Below are positions 1 through 12,900 of a DNA stretch of 16,453 nucleotides, piece by piece. The DNA lies in assembly GCA_001969505.1 (NCBI GenBank), contig LSSK01001037.1:1-16453 (forward strand), given 5' to 3'. Source of the DNA: Zancudomyces culisetae (Eukaryota > Kickxellomycota > Harpellomycetes > Harpellales > Legeriomycetaceae). The translations under genes and the position numbers were made by a program. Positions within the stretch are counted from its first letter, which is position 1, and the number at the start of each line of letters is the position of its first letter. The notes under the pieces were generated by a model that saw only the letters and a list, made by a program, of their open reading frames with translations, was not told the DNA's origin and did not search any database.

Positions 1-2
1 AA

Positions 3-161
3 AGATTTTCTAGCACATTTCCCTTTACGAAACCACAGATAACCATAACCAGTACTGATTGTTTTGCAACAATTTCGGAAAAAGTGGAATGTTTTAAAAG
101 GCTTCCGCCTAGTCGTGGGGAGGATATTTTAAACATATACTGTTCTAGATATGGTGTGTAA
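3..161 (+). CDS. Possible 3' end of an unrecognised gene cut by the left edge
   Basis: An open frame of 52 codons runs from the window edge to a TAA at 159-161. No start is visible, so it could only be the last exon of a gene lying to the left. The translation has mixed composition (for example FKRLPPSRGEDIL near its end) rather than the Lys/Asn/Phe-rich look of junk AT-rich frames, which is the only sign that it is coding. The opposite strand is also partly open here, which weakens the case. I recognise no family. It may be a chance open frame. Confidence 0.25.
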   Translation, partial: RFSSTFPFTKPQITITSTDCFATISEKVECFKRLPPSRGEDILNIYCSRYGV

Positions 162-1839
162 ATCGAAGGCCGTATAATATGGAATATGCGTGATTCTGAA
201 GAATTTGAATTCAAGTTGCTGGAATGTATAGTACATAACTGGTAAAAGATATACATAGTTTTTTGTAGAGCTCGGTTATAAAACACCAATTATAGTGTAA
301 GTTTCGTACACAGGAAAGGTAAAATATCCCACAAAGTTTGATAAAAGACAATGTCAAGTAGTGAGCAAATACAGTTGAATAAGGCTTTTGAAAAAAGATA
401 AATATATATAAATATAAATATATACTTAAACATATTTAGTTGTCACACAACTCCCCAGGTATCTGAACTGTGAATGCTTCTCGCTTTGCATTGACTTTTA
501 TATATATAAGATACCTCTCCTTAACGGGTTGTAAATATTTATTACAGTAACTTGTCCTGAGAATCATGTTTACATCGAAAATAACCAATATGTAAACTGT
601 GCAACTATCATTATTGAGGTTGTAATGGCAGACCTCATACCATATTAGTTTTTTAGTATTATTATTACTATTATTGTATTTCTTTGTTTTATATTTTGAA
701 ATGGGGCTGAAAAATGATAATACTATTTATCGGCTGATTCGATCCATTTTCTTTTTAAACCAAATGAAAGCCAGTTAATAAGAAAATAGAGCAACTATAT
801 ATTTCATACAGTTTACCCATCTTGGATTGTGTAATTTTTGGATTTTTCAAACATTAATAGTATTTAACTTGCTGCTGGTGTTTACGGTATGCAAGATTAC
901 AGAAAAAAAAGCTGGTGATACTACTTTTCACTTATCCACTACCTTTATCTGAGCCAGAAAACGAGTGCCATTGTAACACTAGAGGTTGGCTAAAAGATTC
1001 ACTTGATTTTTCTTAACATGCACATGCATTTTCAAATCCTGCAGCTAAAAGCAGCTATATACTAATGTGAAATAAAAATGCAAAAAAAGAATACAGTCGG
1101 GATTTGTTTACGCACCACATAGAATTAGAGAATGAACACTGGATTTTGAGTTTTCAGTGAATACAGATAAATTCTCAAAGCACGTAGAGAAAAAGTATAA
1201 CGACGAAAATAACTAGTTTGCCCAAAATTATTGCAAGTCAAGAGAAATCCTGTTTCTTAGCACTTCTGTTTATAAAGCCGAGCAATTAGGTGAAAATGAA
1301 TGCAATGTACATTAAAAAAAATTGTTGTTTAGCTAAATTTCATCAACAATCCAACCCGAAAACAATAAACGAACCAACATTTTTGTATGAAAATAAATCT
1401 TGGCTAGCAAAGGCATTTATATTTCTTAGGGAGAGGACTGCATTTTTTAAATGTGATATTTGGGAAATGCAAAAAAAAAAAATGTTGCATTACAGAAAGG
1501 TAAATACACCGAATCCCTTGGCTTACCAATAGCGATTGTAATAGAAAATGAGTTATCAAATAGGGTAGCTCATAGCTTAATTTATAGGATCCTACATTAG
1601 TGCATAAAAATGGGATGAGGATACCAAAAAGTAAACTGGATAAAATAAAATAAAATTAATGAACAAATTAAACACCATAAAATGCAAATTGGGGGCAGGA
1701 TATAATGCAATGAATTAAAAGCCAGTTAGCTTTTCTATAAGAATTTCACAAAGATTTTTCAAAGCTTTATAGCAGTAAAACGTATATTAATTAGCGCTTC
1801 ATTCTCAAACCGAAACTCAGGATAGAAGCGCAAGGGAAG
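162..1839. other. Intergenic stretch without a supportable gene
   Basis: Both strands are broken by frequent stops and I see no exon chain, tRNA or structured RNA. The DNA is AT-rich with A/T runs and TATA-like tracts (for example around 400-425 and 500-510) and short AAC repeats further on (about 1919-1931). An 80-codon frame at 1290-1532 is Lys/Asn/Phe-rich and looks like chance. The right part is presumably the upstream region of the kinase gene. Confidence 0.5.
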
Positions 1840-1853
1840 CGACTATATAGTCG
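1840..1853. promoter_or_regulatory. 14-bp perfect palindrome with a TATATA core upstream of the kinase gene
   Basis: The sequence CGACTATATAGTCG equals its own reverse complement. It contains a TATA-box-like TATATA and lies about 140 bp upstream of the kinase ATG at 1994. It could be a TATA element, a dyad site for a dimeric regulator, or chance. No second copy was noticed in the window. The regulatory role is inference from position and symmetry only. Confidence 0.35.
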
Positions 1854-1993
1854 GGGATAAAGGAAATCACGGACATAAATCGACCAAAAAAAGAACAATA
1901 TTTTGAGAATATAGAATAACAACAACAACAATATTAGTAATACGCACAAACCAAAAGGAAGCAAAAGGCAAAATCCCATCTAGAAAAAGTAAA

Positions 1994-3427
<1,434 letters not shown>

Positions 3428-3685
3428 CCGCAACTTAACAAGCAACAATAATTCTCTCCTTAAGAATGGCACCTATATCTAATTAAACTTATTCTCTTTA
3501 TTCATTATTATTTTCATTTCATTTTCGTATAGGCTTTAATCCAAGTAGTAATATTTGTATTTTATTATGCCAAAATACCATCTATGTCTTTAAATTATTT
3601 TGCGTGAGATTTAAGAAATTCAAATAAACAAAAATAGGAAGGGAATATCGAAGAGAATAACAAAATGCAGAATGTGACAGCAGCT

Positions 3686-4726
3686 TTAAGCCACACATCC
3701 ATAATGTTTCTGGTATAGATTAAATAACCAAGTTTGTTGAACAATATTAAGTGAACCTTGACGCGTAGCTTGATGAGTTATTTTTGTATTGCGTTGTTTA
3801 GGCTTTATAACAAGAAGTGAGTCTACATATCTGTTGCTGTGATTTTTTAGTTCATTCGTCGTCGCAAATGGCAAAAATTCGCATTCATTATCCCCAATGT
3901 CAAATAGTGGAGCCAAAAAGTTATTTTCTACTGGTTTATCCTCGTAAAACGATGTTTTTTTCGTCTCTTTATGGTGTGCCAAGACGTAGGAGCTTTTGCT
4001 CTTCAATGAAGAATACTTTGAAACTTTATTTCGATGTTTGATATAAACCTGCTTTTGTCTTTTTTTAATTATTAATGAGGTTAGCAAATTTGGTTGTTCA
4101 ACTGAATATATTCCATAGCAGTCTTTACCAGAGACTTTAAGTTGTCTTCTTTTGGCTCGGTTGTAGGACAGTTTATCGAGAGTACTTATTAGAGTTTTTA
4201 TCCCGACGCTATTTTTTAGTTTTTCGATGGCGTCAAATACAGTTTTTTTGTTTTGAGTGTTCTCATTTGTTTCGTTCTAATGTTTGCACCAAGTTTACGT
4301 TAGTCTTGTTAAATAAAGATCCACACAGTATAAAAAACAAAGTCACAAATATATGATCATTACCTTTGTATCACTGTCTTTCTTTAATAACTTATCAAGT
4401 AGCCCCTCTAAATCATCCTATTTAACAAATAAACATAGTTTTATTATATGATACATACACAAGTACATAGATTAAAAAACAAAAAAGAGTCTTACTCTTC
4501 TTACCTCTGGGCTAAATACGCGTTCATATATTTTTATCAGTTCATTTCCTCTTATAGAATATTGATTAGTTCCGAGTTTTATACCTATCCGCCTCAACCA
4601 TATATACATCGATGTGACAAGTGCTATCATTAAAGAGACACCCAGCACAAGAAGCAGATATTGTTTGGGTCGTAAGTTTTCTATGCTCTCCACCCGGAAT
4701 GAATCCAGGCGTCTAATTAATCCCAT
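3686..4726 (-). CDS. Unrecognised single-pass membrane protein (three exons)
   Basis: On the minus strand, exons 4726-4505, 4417-4364 and 4276-3686 join in phase 0 at both junctions to give 288 aa. Both introns are 87 nt (GTAAGA...AATAG and GTAATG...ATTAG, the second with a CTAAC branch-like motif). The start is the first Met of exon 1. Residues about 23-44 form one strong hydrophobic segment (LLLVLGVSLMIALV...) flanked by Arg/Lys on both sides, so it reads as an N-terminal signal anchor. Next comes a leucine-rich acidic/basic stretch around 75-92 (DDLEGLLDKLLKK). The remaining 190 or so residues are Lys-rich and soluble-looking, without Cys pairs or a catalytic motif I know. I do not recognise the family. 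The case for a real gene is the clean splice phasing and a 197-codon final exon. The compartment is unknown. Confidence 0.7.
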
Positions 4727-5395
4727 TATACTCTATATTCACCTCTGTTGCTTCTTTCTTCTTCTTTGTTAATACACTGCCGATTTTACCATGCACACCT
4801 ATTAAATTTCAATAAAAGTAACCCTTAGTATACGTTTCCTTCAATAAAAACATCCATACAGGAATGGCCAAACAATATCGTATAAAATTCTTTGCGGGTC
4901 CTCGAAAAATGCTTTTCATTATATTGCTCTCTTGTACTTATAATATCGCTAGTATCCCCGCTGTAATAGAAAAAAGTCGATCCTTTACTCGTCTATAGTT
5001 CTCGGTAAAGGCAACTTTAAAATATTCCTACCTTAAAAAACACCTCGGTTTTCTGTATTTTACTCTTAAGGTGGGCAAAAGAATTGTTATATAAGCAATG
5101 ATAAAACCTCCAGGATTTCCGTAAAAGTCCTTTTAAAAGTAAGTCTAAGAAGCTATGATGGCCAAAATAAGGAGGTATGTTAATAAAAAGCCAACTTTCC
5201 TTCTAGCTCTTTGAAATGTATTTTTACTCTATATACTAACAAAAAAAAGAGCTGATTGAACCTTGTTTTTTATTTATAAACTTCTCGTCAATTAAGCTGA
5301 CCCAAAGTTTCTTATTACTTTTCTTCACACATTTAAAAATTGATTTTTATCGACATTTTTATCACACTATTGTTGCCATTATTTGTAAATAAATA

Positions 5396-5414
5396 AATGA
5401 ATGAATGAATGAAT
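5396..5414. repeat. AATG microsatellite
   Basis: Nearly five tandem copies of AATG, preceded by related AAAT units. It lies in intergenic DNA and no role is visible. Confidence 0.9.
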
Positions 5415-5678
5415 AGCAGTAAAAAAAAAACATTTTTTCAAGTCTTTTGAAATAATGCAGGCCTATCCAAAAAATAGCTATGCTGCGATGGAAAGACAGC
5501 CCGAGAACAAAAATTTTTTTTTATTAATCATGCTGAAATATTCAAAGCTATTGTATTAGTGGGCTTTTATCTAAGCATCAGGATGAATAAGGCCACAACT
5601 TGAGAATTTTCATTTTTCTATCTAAAAGAGGTAAAATCAATCATGTGAATAATTGCTGCCCACCCATCGCGCTTCTTC

Positions 5679-5707
5679 AAAAAAAATAAAAATAAAAATA
5701 AAAAATA
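5679..5707. repeat. A-rich AAAAT-type simple repeat
   Basis: A run of A followed by several AAAAAT units. It lies immediately left of the nested inverted repeat at 5717-5850. Confidence 0.85.
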
Positions 5708-5716
5708 CAGGTTTTT

Positions 5717-5850
5717 ATTTTAGCGTAAAAAAATGGACCAATGTTGCACACTTTTAGCAAAGCTGAATATGAGCTTTGCTTTTCTAGGACTATTCTAGCT
5801 CCTTTTTGGTCCAACAACAAAGAGAACAATTATAATTTATACGCTAAAAT
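5717..5850. repeat. Nested inverted-repeat element (MITE-like or structured RNA)
   Basis: Three inverted repeats are nested about a common centre. The outer arms ATTTTAGCGTA (5717-5727) and TACGCTAAAAT (5840-5850) are perfect over 11 bp. The middle arms TGGACCAA (5734-5741) and TTGGTCCA (5806-5813) are perfect over 8 bp. The inner arms AGCAAAGCT (5756-5764) and AGCTTTGCT (5772-5780) are perfect over 9 bp around a 7-nt loop. Read as one element it is 134 bp and could fold into a long interrupted hairpin. I see no clear target-site duplication and no second copy in the window. A non-autonomous terminal-inverted-repeat element or a non-coding RNA gene are both possible. Confidence 0.5.
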
Positions 5851-5870
5851 GATAAAATGACCAAAGTTCC

Positions 5871-5884
5871 TTTTCCTAGGAAAA
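5871..5884. repeat. 14-bp perfect palindrome
   Basis: TTTTCCTAGGAAAA is its own reverse complement. It lies 20 bp right of the nested inverted repeat. No function is visible. Confidence 0.7.
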
Positions 5885-5914
5885 TCGTTTTTAATATTTT
5901 TTCCAAGTTTAATC

Positions 5915-5953
5915 AACAATTCATAGAGCCAATAAAAGGCTCGCTTAATTGTT
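5915..5953. repeat. Two-part hairpin
   Basis: Arms AACAATT/AATTGTT (7 bp) enclose GAGCC/GGCTC (5 bp), separated by a symmetric 4-nt internal loop, with a 7-nt apical loop. It belongs to a cluster of dyads between 5.7 and 6.2 kb. Confidence 0.45.
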
Positions 5954-6150
5954 CAACATGTTGCTAGCCAAAAAGCAATACTCACTCATCCAATGGTAGG
6001 GTAATTTCCTTCATTAAGCAAGTTGCTCCTAAATTCCAACACTTTTGTTTCCATGTTCATTTACGGTTTCTCAGTTTTTTTTTTCGATACAGCGTTTTTG
6101 TTTAAAATCAACCAGCTATTCAAAAAGTAAATTAAAAACACTCTAGTTGA

Positions 6151-6180
6151 TTGTGCACACTCTTCAGCAGTTTTGCACAA
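6151..6180. repeat. Small hairpin TTGTGCA/TGCACAA
   Basis: A 7-bp perfect stem with a 16-nt loop. Just left of it a second dyad, AATCAAC (6106-6112) with GTTGATT (6146-6152), touches its left arm. The loop resembles a part of the nested element (a GCACACT-like stretch followed by AGCA), hinting at a diverged relation, but the match is weak. Confidence 0.35.
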
Positions 6181-8514
6181 CAATACATGCCAGTGTTTCG
6201 CAGAAGCAAACCCATCTCAAATATTGTCTTTATTTGAACTTGGGCATTTTCTAGCTATTTTTTTAAAATTAAAAGCACTGTGCTTCATTGTGCTTCAAAT
6301 TAATTTGATATTCTGATTAGTTTTTAATTGTGTTGATTTTGATGTGCAAACCTCTCAGCTCGCAGATAGCTTTGGCATAATAAATTATAAAGCATCGAGA
6401 AAATCGAATGCTCTCTGAGTTGCAAATTAGGTGAAGCCAAAACAACCTCGATGCGAATCTTTTTTTCGAAACTTTAACTTGTGCTGAGGTGCTGGGAAAT
6501 ATACAAGGCAATGTTTCTACTTATTTTCAAAAGATAAAAGTAGTTTTTTTTTGTAATTTTATTTTATTTTAAATAATGAGTATATTCAAAAAATAGATTG
6601 AGAAAATCAGCATGCTGGGAGGAGCAAGGTAGATTAACTATGATACTCTGTCAAGCACACTAAAATAATATACAAAAAATACCGTTTGCTCTTCAAATAC
6701 ACACTCCCTTTTGTATGGGGTAAGAAAAAAAATAAAGAATTACAACAAATACAACATTGCCTTTTCAAGACAGTTATAGATAAAAATACAAGGTTTGTTT
6801 TTCATAAACGTTTAGTGTGTAACCTCTACGGTTTGCAGCAGCATTCCCTGCCCCAACTGTTTTGATACACTTGTAGTAAAAAATATTAATACCTCCAAGA
6901 GTTTACTGGCGATGCTCTTGAATTTAAATATCACATGTGCAAACCGATTTTAAAACCAAAAACCAAAACTTTTGGTAAAAGATGCAGCTTTTTTTCATAC
7001 CCATCTGTAAAACCAGGCGAATATGTTGTGGTGGTCAACTGCTTCCTCTCCCTGAAATTATTATATACTAACCACACCATCACATGCTGTAGCATTATTT
7101 ATCCCATACCATTCAATCCATATTTATTTCCCTGGGAGTATTTCAGTTCTTCAATTGGAAGGTCATTTGACGTCTGAAGTATAACATGGGTGGTATTTTC
7201 AATACTATGTTGGACAAATGACCAACTTCTCTTAAAGATACTCAAATTGAGGTGCAACACACCGCCTTTGTATTACTAGCGGTGAAAAAAGTATTTAGGA
7301 TATACAACTGCTTTTTTCTTACTTTTAAATCACAAAAAATTGTAAAGACAGAAAAATATCAGTATGTATTCTAAAAGTTCATGCTATGACAGCCCCAACC
7401 ATGAGCGGAGAGTGCTATATATTTATTTTTTATTTTTGAAAATATATGTACATATACACTCCTACGCGTGTTAAACACACGCTTTCAACACCCTTTTTTT
7501 TTCCAGATGATCAAGGTGGATATAATGTTTTATGCTATCCTGCTACCTCATACTGATCCTACAAGTCAGAAAAAATGAGTACACTGAAAATAGATAGATG
7601 CAAGCACAGATAGGTCCGTGTGTATAAATAGACAACAAACAGAATTAATCAAAAGAGGCGATGCTCTTTTTTTTTTCCTGAGCTGCGCTAAAAGTCGCAA
7701 CTCAACGTATATACTCGCGCTAATTCGAATATGTAAAGGGAATGGCACATGGTTAGATATCCACATATACCCTCCTATTCTCAGGGAGAAAAATACAAGA
7801 TATGGGATTAGTGAAAAATTTCGAATGCTTGTTAATATTGATTCTATTGCATTTAAAATGCTCAAATAGCTTTTGTATAAGAGCTCATTTGTTAGTACAT
7901 TTGAAAATAGATGTGTGTGCCCAGTAAAAACTAATTCTTGGGCTTGCCAATCACTAATATTACTATTGCTGCTATTGTTGTTTTGATGTTGTATAGTATT
8001 CCCTGAATTACATGATTATATAGATCAAAGCACAAAAATGGCGTGCTTGAGCAGCCAGGTTCGCATAATAATAAAAGACTAGATGTATATCTAAAGTGCG
8101 CGTATTCTACCATTTACACAGCTCAAAAGTACTAGACAAGTGAACATTAATTAAAATTTTCAAGCTATTATCATCTTGTACCAACACATGCTGGTATACT
8201 ACTCATATGCTGATATACCTCCCCAAAATCCACAAAAATTTTGTTCATATGAGATAATGTCATACCAATAAGTCATTAAAAAGATAAAATATCAGTGAAA
8301 TGGCTTAGATTCTAGTTAATACAAATTGTGGCCGTCTATATTGCACATACAAGTTTAAAAACAACACTTTAATGAAGGGGGTGATATTTTTATAACATTA
8401 TTCTCACATGAAGTACCTATAAAGAAAGCGCATATGCGTTTTTGGTAAAGATGCGTGATCATTTCGACACGCAAACTTGTAGTGAGGGATTTATACTGAA
8501 TTATTTTATTTCAC

Positions 8515-8825
8515 CAATTGAGGTGTATGAAGGTATTGAAGTGGTGATGGGTGTGATGTATTGGTGTGTTGGATGAGAAGAGGGGATGCGATTAGAAGGG
8601 GGGAGGCTTCTCACCAGAATTTGAACTTTGGTTCGAACATACAAGAAAAATATCAATGGTTTTACATATACACTTTTTTTTTTTTGAAAAGTCCTGGTAT
8701 TTTGATGAGCGATTAGGTATGCAAAGCACTATGTCCACAGCAAGTTTCCATTCTAGATCCAGGCTTGGTGGTAATGGCATCTATTGGTAGAGCGGAGATA
8801 TTGGGGAGGGGGGAAACGGAAAATA
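8515..8825. other. G-rich, C-poor patch on the plus strand
   Basis: Within AT-rich surroundings the plus strand has repeated GGTG, GGATG and GGGG runs, for example near 8575-8608 and 8803-8815, while C is scarce in 8515-8600. No open frame explains it. It could be a transcribed non-coding region or simply local strand bias. Confidence 0.35.
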
Positions 8826-9907
8826 CGTTTCAATGATGAGTCCAGTAGGATATTTGGTGAAGCTGATCAAGCCACCATTAAAAATGCAAATTAGCAAATG
8901 GGATGCATCCTAAAAATAACAAACGCTGCCTTTTGTTGGATTTTAATTGGGCTGGGCATTTAAAGGGGAGAAAATTCATGCCAAACTTTTCTAGCGAGAA
9001 CAAAAGAAAAGACGGTAGAGGAAAGCTGGAGGGATTATTGGCAGAGGCGATAATTTCCTAGTAGTTCTGCAAGAAAGAAACCACAAGGAATGGTCGTAGA
9101 AAAAACATCTTTGGTTAAAATTTGGATAGTTACACCAGCTTGCTTTCTATACCAACAAAAAATCAGAAGAAAAAAAAAACGACAAAGATGAGTTAAAACT
9201 CCTCTCAATGATGGGATTAGAAATCATTTATTCATTTGTTTACGCCTTTAACTGCGGTGAAAAAAAAAATGTTTGGATAAAAAATCTAAACTCAACTCCC
9301 TTATACATGGAGCAGAAAATACCAAAGACAAAAGCAAAGGAAAAGTGTAGCCTACTAACCAAAAACACACCTTTTCTACCAGTAATACAATAAATCCCTA
9401 CAAAACTAGATCCATAAGTTTATATTAAAAGGTGTTGAACTTTTAACCATTCAATGAAATCCACAACTATTAAAATTCAGTAAACCGAGCAAGTCTAATA
9501 AGGAAGTAAAGGAAAAAAAATCGACGTTGGAATTTTTTAGGCTGAGACAAGCACAGAGATAAAGCTTCATAAAAGCGTTATAAGAAATTATGAACTCATT
9601 CAAAAGGTATGAAAAAAAGCCTCTAGTAATTAGTTTTCCCTTTCGCAAGACCAATTAAATGTCGATATATATACTTTGTTTATTCATATCCACAAAATGA
9701 TGGTGTAATATTGACGGCTGTTCAATAAAATAAAGAGCCTTTTTATATCGTGAAAAGGGATTCTTATTTGAAATTGTCGCTTAGGTATAAGAAAAAAATA
9801 AATTTTATAAGATTTTCGCATATCAAATGAAATATAAGAGAGTAAACTGATATAACCTCCAGTCCTTTTTTATAAAATATTTTGAAAAACAATAAATAGT
9901 CGAAACA

Positions 9908-12900
9908 ATGGGAATAATTAGTTGTGGTATGAAATCGAATGAAACAATACTAAAAAGATTGATATTATACAAACCGTTTAGGATATACATAAAGCATGCA
10001 ACAATAATTGAAAACTGTTACCCAAAGGGAAAGGATATTGAGACAAAACCACTGTCGAATGAACTTTCATATCTGACATATTACACTAAAAGCAAGCCGG
10101 CAAAGCTTGCAAAGGTGGGTAAATACTTACACAGACGGGTGGCACGCGATCTAAAGTCAAAAAGAAACAAAGATGTGGCAATAGATCTGATGATCTTTGA
10201 GGCACTTTTGGAGTCAAACCCTAAAGATATACATTACTTTGGTACAAAAATGCTTAAGTGTATTCAAATGGTGTTGGATTCCAAGAACCTGGACCATATA
10301 TGGAAGGCAGCAGAGGTGATGTGTCTTTTCTGTAAGCAACACAGCGGTGCAATAGCAGTGATATCTGAAGAGATCATAGATATGTATAATGACCTAATAT
10401 CCGAGTTTTCAAAATTCCTAGTTACTGCCGAGACTGATAAGGCTAGGAAGCTACAGTGCCAAACAATTGGGCTCAAGGTTGTGTATGCAGTGATTAAGTG
10501 TCAGGATACTTACACAGACGAAACCAGAGAAAAGCTAAATCAAGTTGTGTATTCGTTATTGGAGAGCATTCTATCCAACAACAAAGGCAAATATGCTTTG
10601 GAAGAGTCTAAGGAGCGCGCAGCGGATGATACACTGGGGTTGATAGAAATAAACGAAGAGGATATCGAGTATGTGGAGCAGGTTAAACAGGAGGAGGTTA
10701 TTGACAGTGAAAAGCAAGATCAGATCATAGCCCGGATAGAGATGGCAAAATGGGGGGCGTTGAGGAGGCTTACAAAGTTGGCATATGGGTCTAATTTGCG
10801 ATATGTAATTCTTGCGGTATTCAAGTTTATAGACAGTTGTCCAGATCACTGGGCGTATCCGAATTATGGAAAGGAACTAATGGGTTTTTTGGCAAGGCAG
10901 CTACAGCCTCAGTATCAAAACATAGTTATTACAGAGCTATTGCTATGTTTGGGACGATTAACAGGTAAAAGGTCAAAGAAGAATGATCAAAAACAATATT
11001 GTTTGGTTGCAATATTGAGATACTTGTTACAAGGACCTGTGGTCTTGGAGGGGGTATCGGTTTTGGAGGTTCTGGCGGTACTCGTTTCAATATTGATGAG
11101 TGAGGTGGGAACAGGAACAATTAAAAGCCGAACGCACGTGAACGACGTAGAAAAGACCGAAGAGAATGGTGCAGTTAGACGAAGGCTCATCGAGGAATTA
11201 GAGGAATGTATAGCAGTTCTTGTAAAGAGAAAATATTATGCAAACCAAACTTGCGATATTTTGACGACGCTTGTTGGACACATCAAGATAGAATCAAAGG
11301 GAGACATGGGTAAACTAAAAAACTCCACGCATCAAAAAAACATGAGTCTGCTGAGAGCAATTAAAAAAGCATTAATTAATTTGGAGGGTGGAGTCCAGGA
11401 AAACAGATTTGGGATACAGGGAGATGTGAATGCATGGTCATGGACGCCAATAGCTACAATATGCATGTTGCTGCCTGAGGCAGACGATGAAATGAAGCTC
11501 CTGATCGGACAAATAGCATGTTTGGCGCTAAAAGCGTCTAGTACCAAAAAGGACAAAACGAAGGAGAGGCACACGCATAGGCGCTACACCTTGACTGCAG
11601 AGCGGGGCAAAGGGATCGACAGGGTAATTTCCACTATGCTTACGCTACTAACTAATCAAAATCGTGCCAGTAACTACAATTATTACGTTTCAAGCTATTT
11701 TTTCAAATACGCACTCAAGTACTGTCCGGGATATAGATTTATAATACTTAAGGCGTTGAGTCTTATCTACAACGGACGCACAATCACGCAAAAATCACAC
11801 GAAGTGCAGTTTTATTGCATTCAAACAGTATACAGTATATATATTAAAGCTCTTGCAGAAAAATGCAAGAAACGAACATCTGAACTCAGTAATTACATTG
11901 AAAGCACAATTTCAAGCCAAAAGTCACGATCATGCTGGGTTGATCTAATTGAAGAAAGAATGGACACGGATATTAAGTGCTGGCCGGGCCCAAAAAATAA
12001 CGACAAATTCAATACCAGCTTTACTGAGGGTAGCGGAAAGCTTGTAACCGGATCAGCGAATGACCAGCAAAATAGTGATCTTTGGGATTCGGCTCTTCTG
12101 GCAGGGTTGTTTATTGGGTCAAATCTCACAATTTCAAAGAGATATCTAGAAACGCTAAAATCAATGCAGACAGTTGATGCAGAGGGTACAGAAGCTAGTA
12201 TTGATGCAGTTTTGACATCCCTTTTGTACTGCAGTGCTGAGGATAATGGTGAAAATCTTGCCGATGAAAAAGACGAACTTCTCCCTGTCACTTCTGGTTT
12301 CGTATCTGAGGATAGGAGAGTCGATACCGAACTTGATCTAAAGGACTACGAATTAGGCAATGATTCAGAAAACATAGTGATGGAAAAAACCATGCTTAAT
12401 TCAGAGCTCTTCGACTCAAGGCCTTCGTTGAGCGTGTTGGATACCAGCGACCTATTAAAGGCCGGCGAGAAGGCTATTATGCTGGATCCAGTCCTACCTG
12501 AGCTCAAGTTGCGGGGTCTTCCAAATGTTTTCCCATCTCCAATAATGGCTTCTGTGCTACCTTATATGACACAAAACCCTCCGAAAAACTCCATTTCTAC
12601 TGGTTCTCATCACAACAATACTTTTGTCGAACCACTGAGTTATGCTAATAAAGATGAGAACGAAAAAAACTCAGAAAAAAATCTCGCTTCGGGCTCCAAA
12701 AACCCATCTGAAAGGAGCAAAGCAACAATGGATTTTTCCGCACTTGTCTACCAGGATTTATCTGAGGGCTTCTCTAACGTCTTGGCCAACAGTGTGGGTT
12801 ATTCCAATGACGACGGCACAAAAAACATGCAATATGAAAAGCAGCTGAACCAAGGGTTGGTCTCTTATGATATTCACAGCGACGAGTCGTTTAACAGAGG

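Larger units (their letters stand above)
4727..9907. other. About 5.2 kb of intergenic DNA without a supportable gene
   Basis: No exon chain, tRNA, snRNA or transposon gene could be supported on either strand. Open frames are short (at most about 100 codons), compositionally biased and often overlap on opposite strands (for example 7566-7869). The stretch holds simple repeats, the nested inverted repeat 5717-5850 and small dyads: CACCGC/GCGGTG at 7260-7284, GCGTGT/ACACGC near 7465-7482, and a 10-bp palindrome CGCATATGCG at 8429-8438. A G-rich patch lies near 8515-8825. The left edge holds the upstream region of the membrane-protein gene and the right edge that of EFR3. Such a long gap is unusual next to the gene-dense right side. 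Confidence 0.55.

Noticed and set aside
975-1000. TTGGCTAA...ACTTG resembling the 5' part of U2 snRNA
   Set aside because: The match is short and broken and the rest of the U2 sequence is absent.
3817-4041. 74-codon plus-strand frame
   Set aside because: It is the antisense shadow of the last exon of the minus-strand membrane-protein gene.
6890-7177. 95-codon open frame on the plus strand, including an ATG at 6935
   Set aside because: It has no recognisable motif, no neighbouring exon chain and an odd composition rich in Tyr, Ser, Pro and Cys. An old coding relic cannot be excluded.
7566-7869. Overlapping open frames of 83 and 99 codons on opposite strands
   Set aside because: Neither resembles a known protein, both are low in complexity in places, and no splice-linked exon was found.
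8625-8645. GGTTCGAAC resembling a tRNA T-loop
   Set aside because: The flanks do not pair as a T-stem and no acceptor, D-arm or anticodon arm can be fitted around it.
8592-8780. 62-codon minus-strand frame with a coding-like first half
   Set aside because: It contains a Lys run made by a poly-A tract, has no homology I recognise and lies in the G-rich patch.
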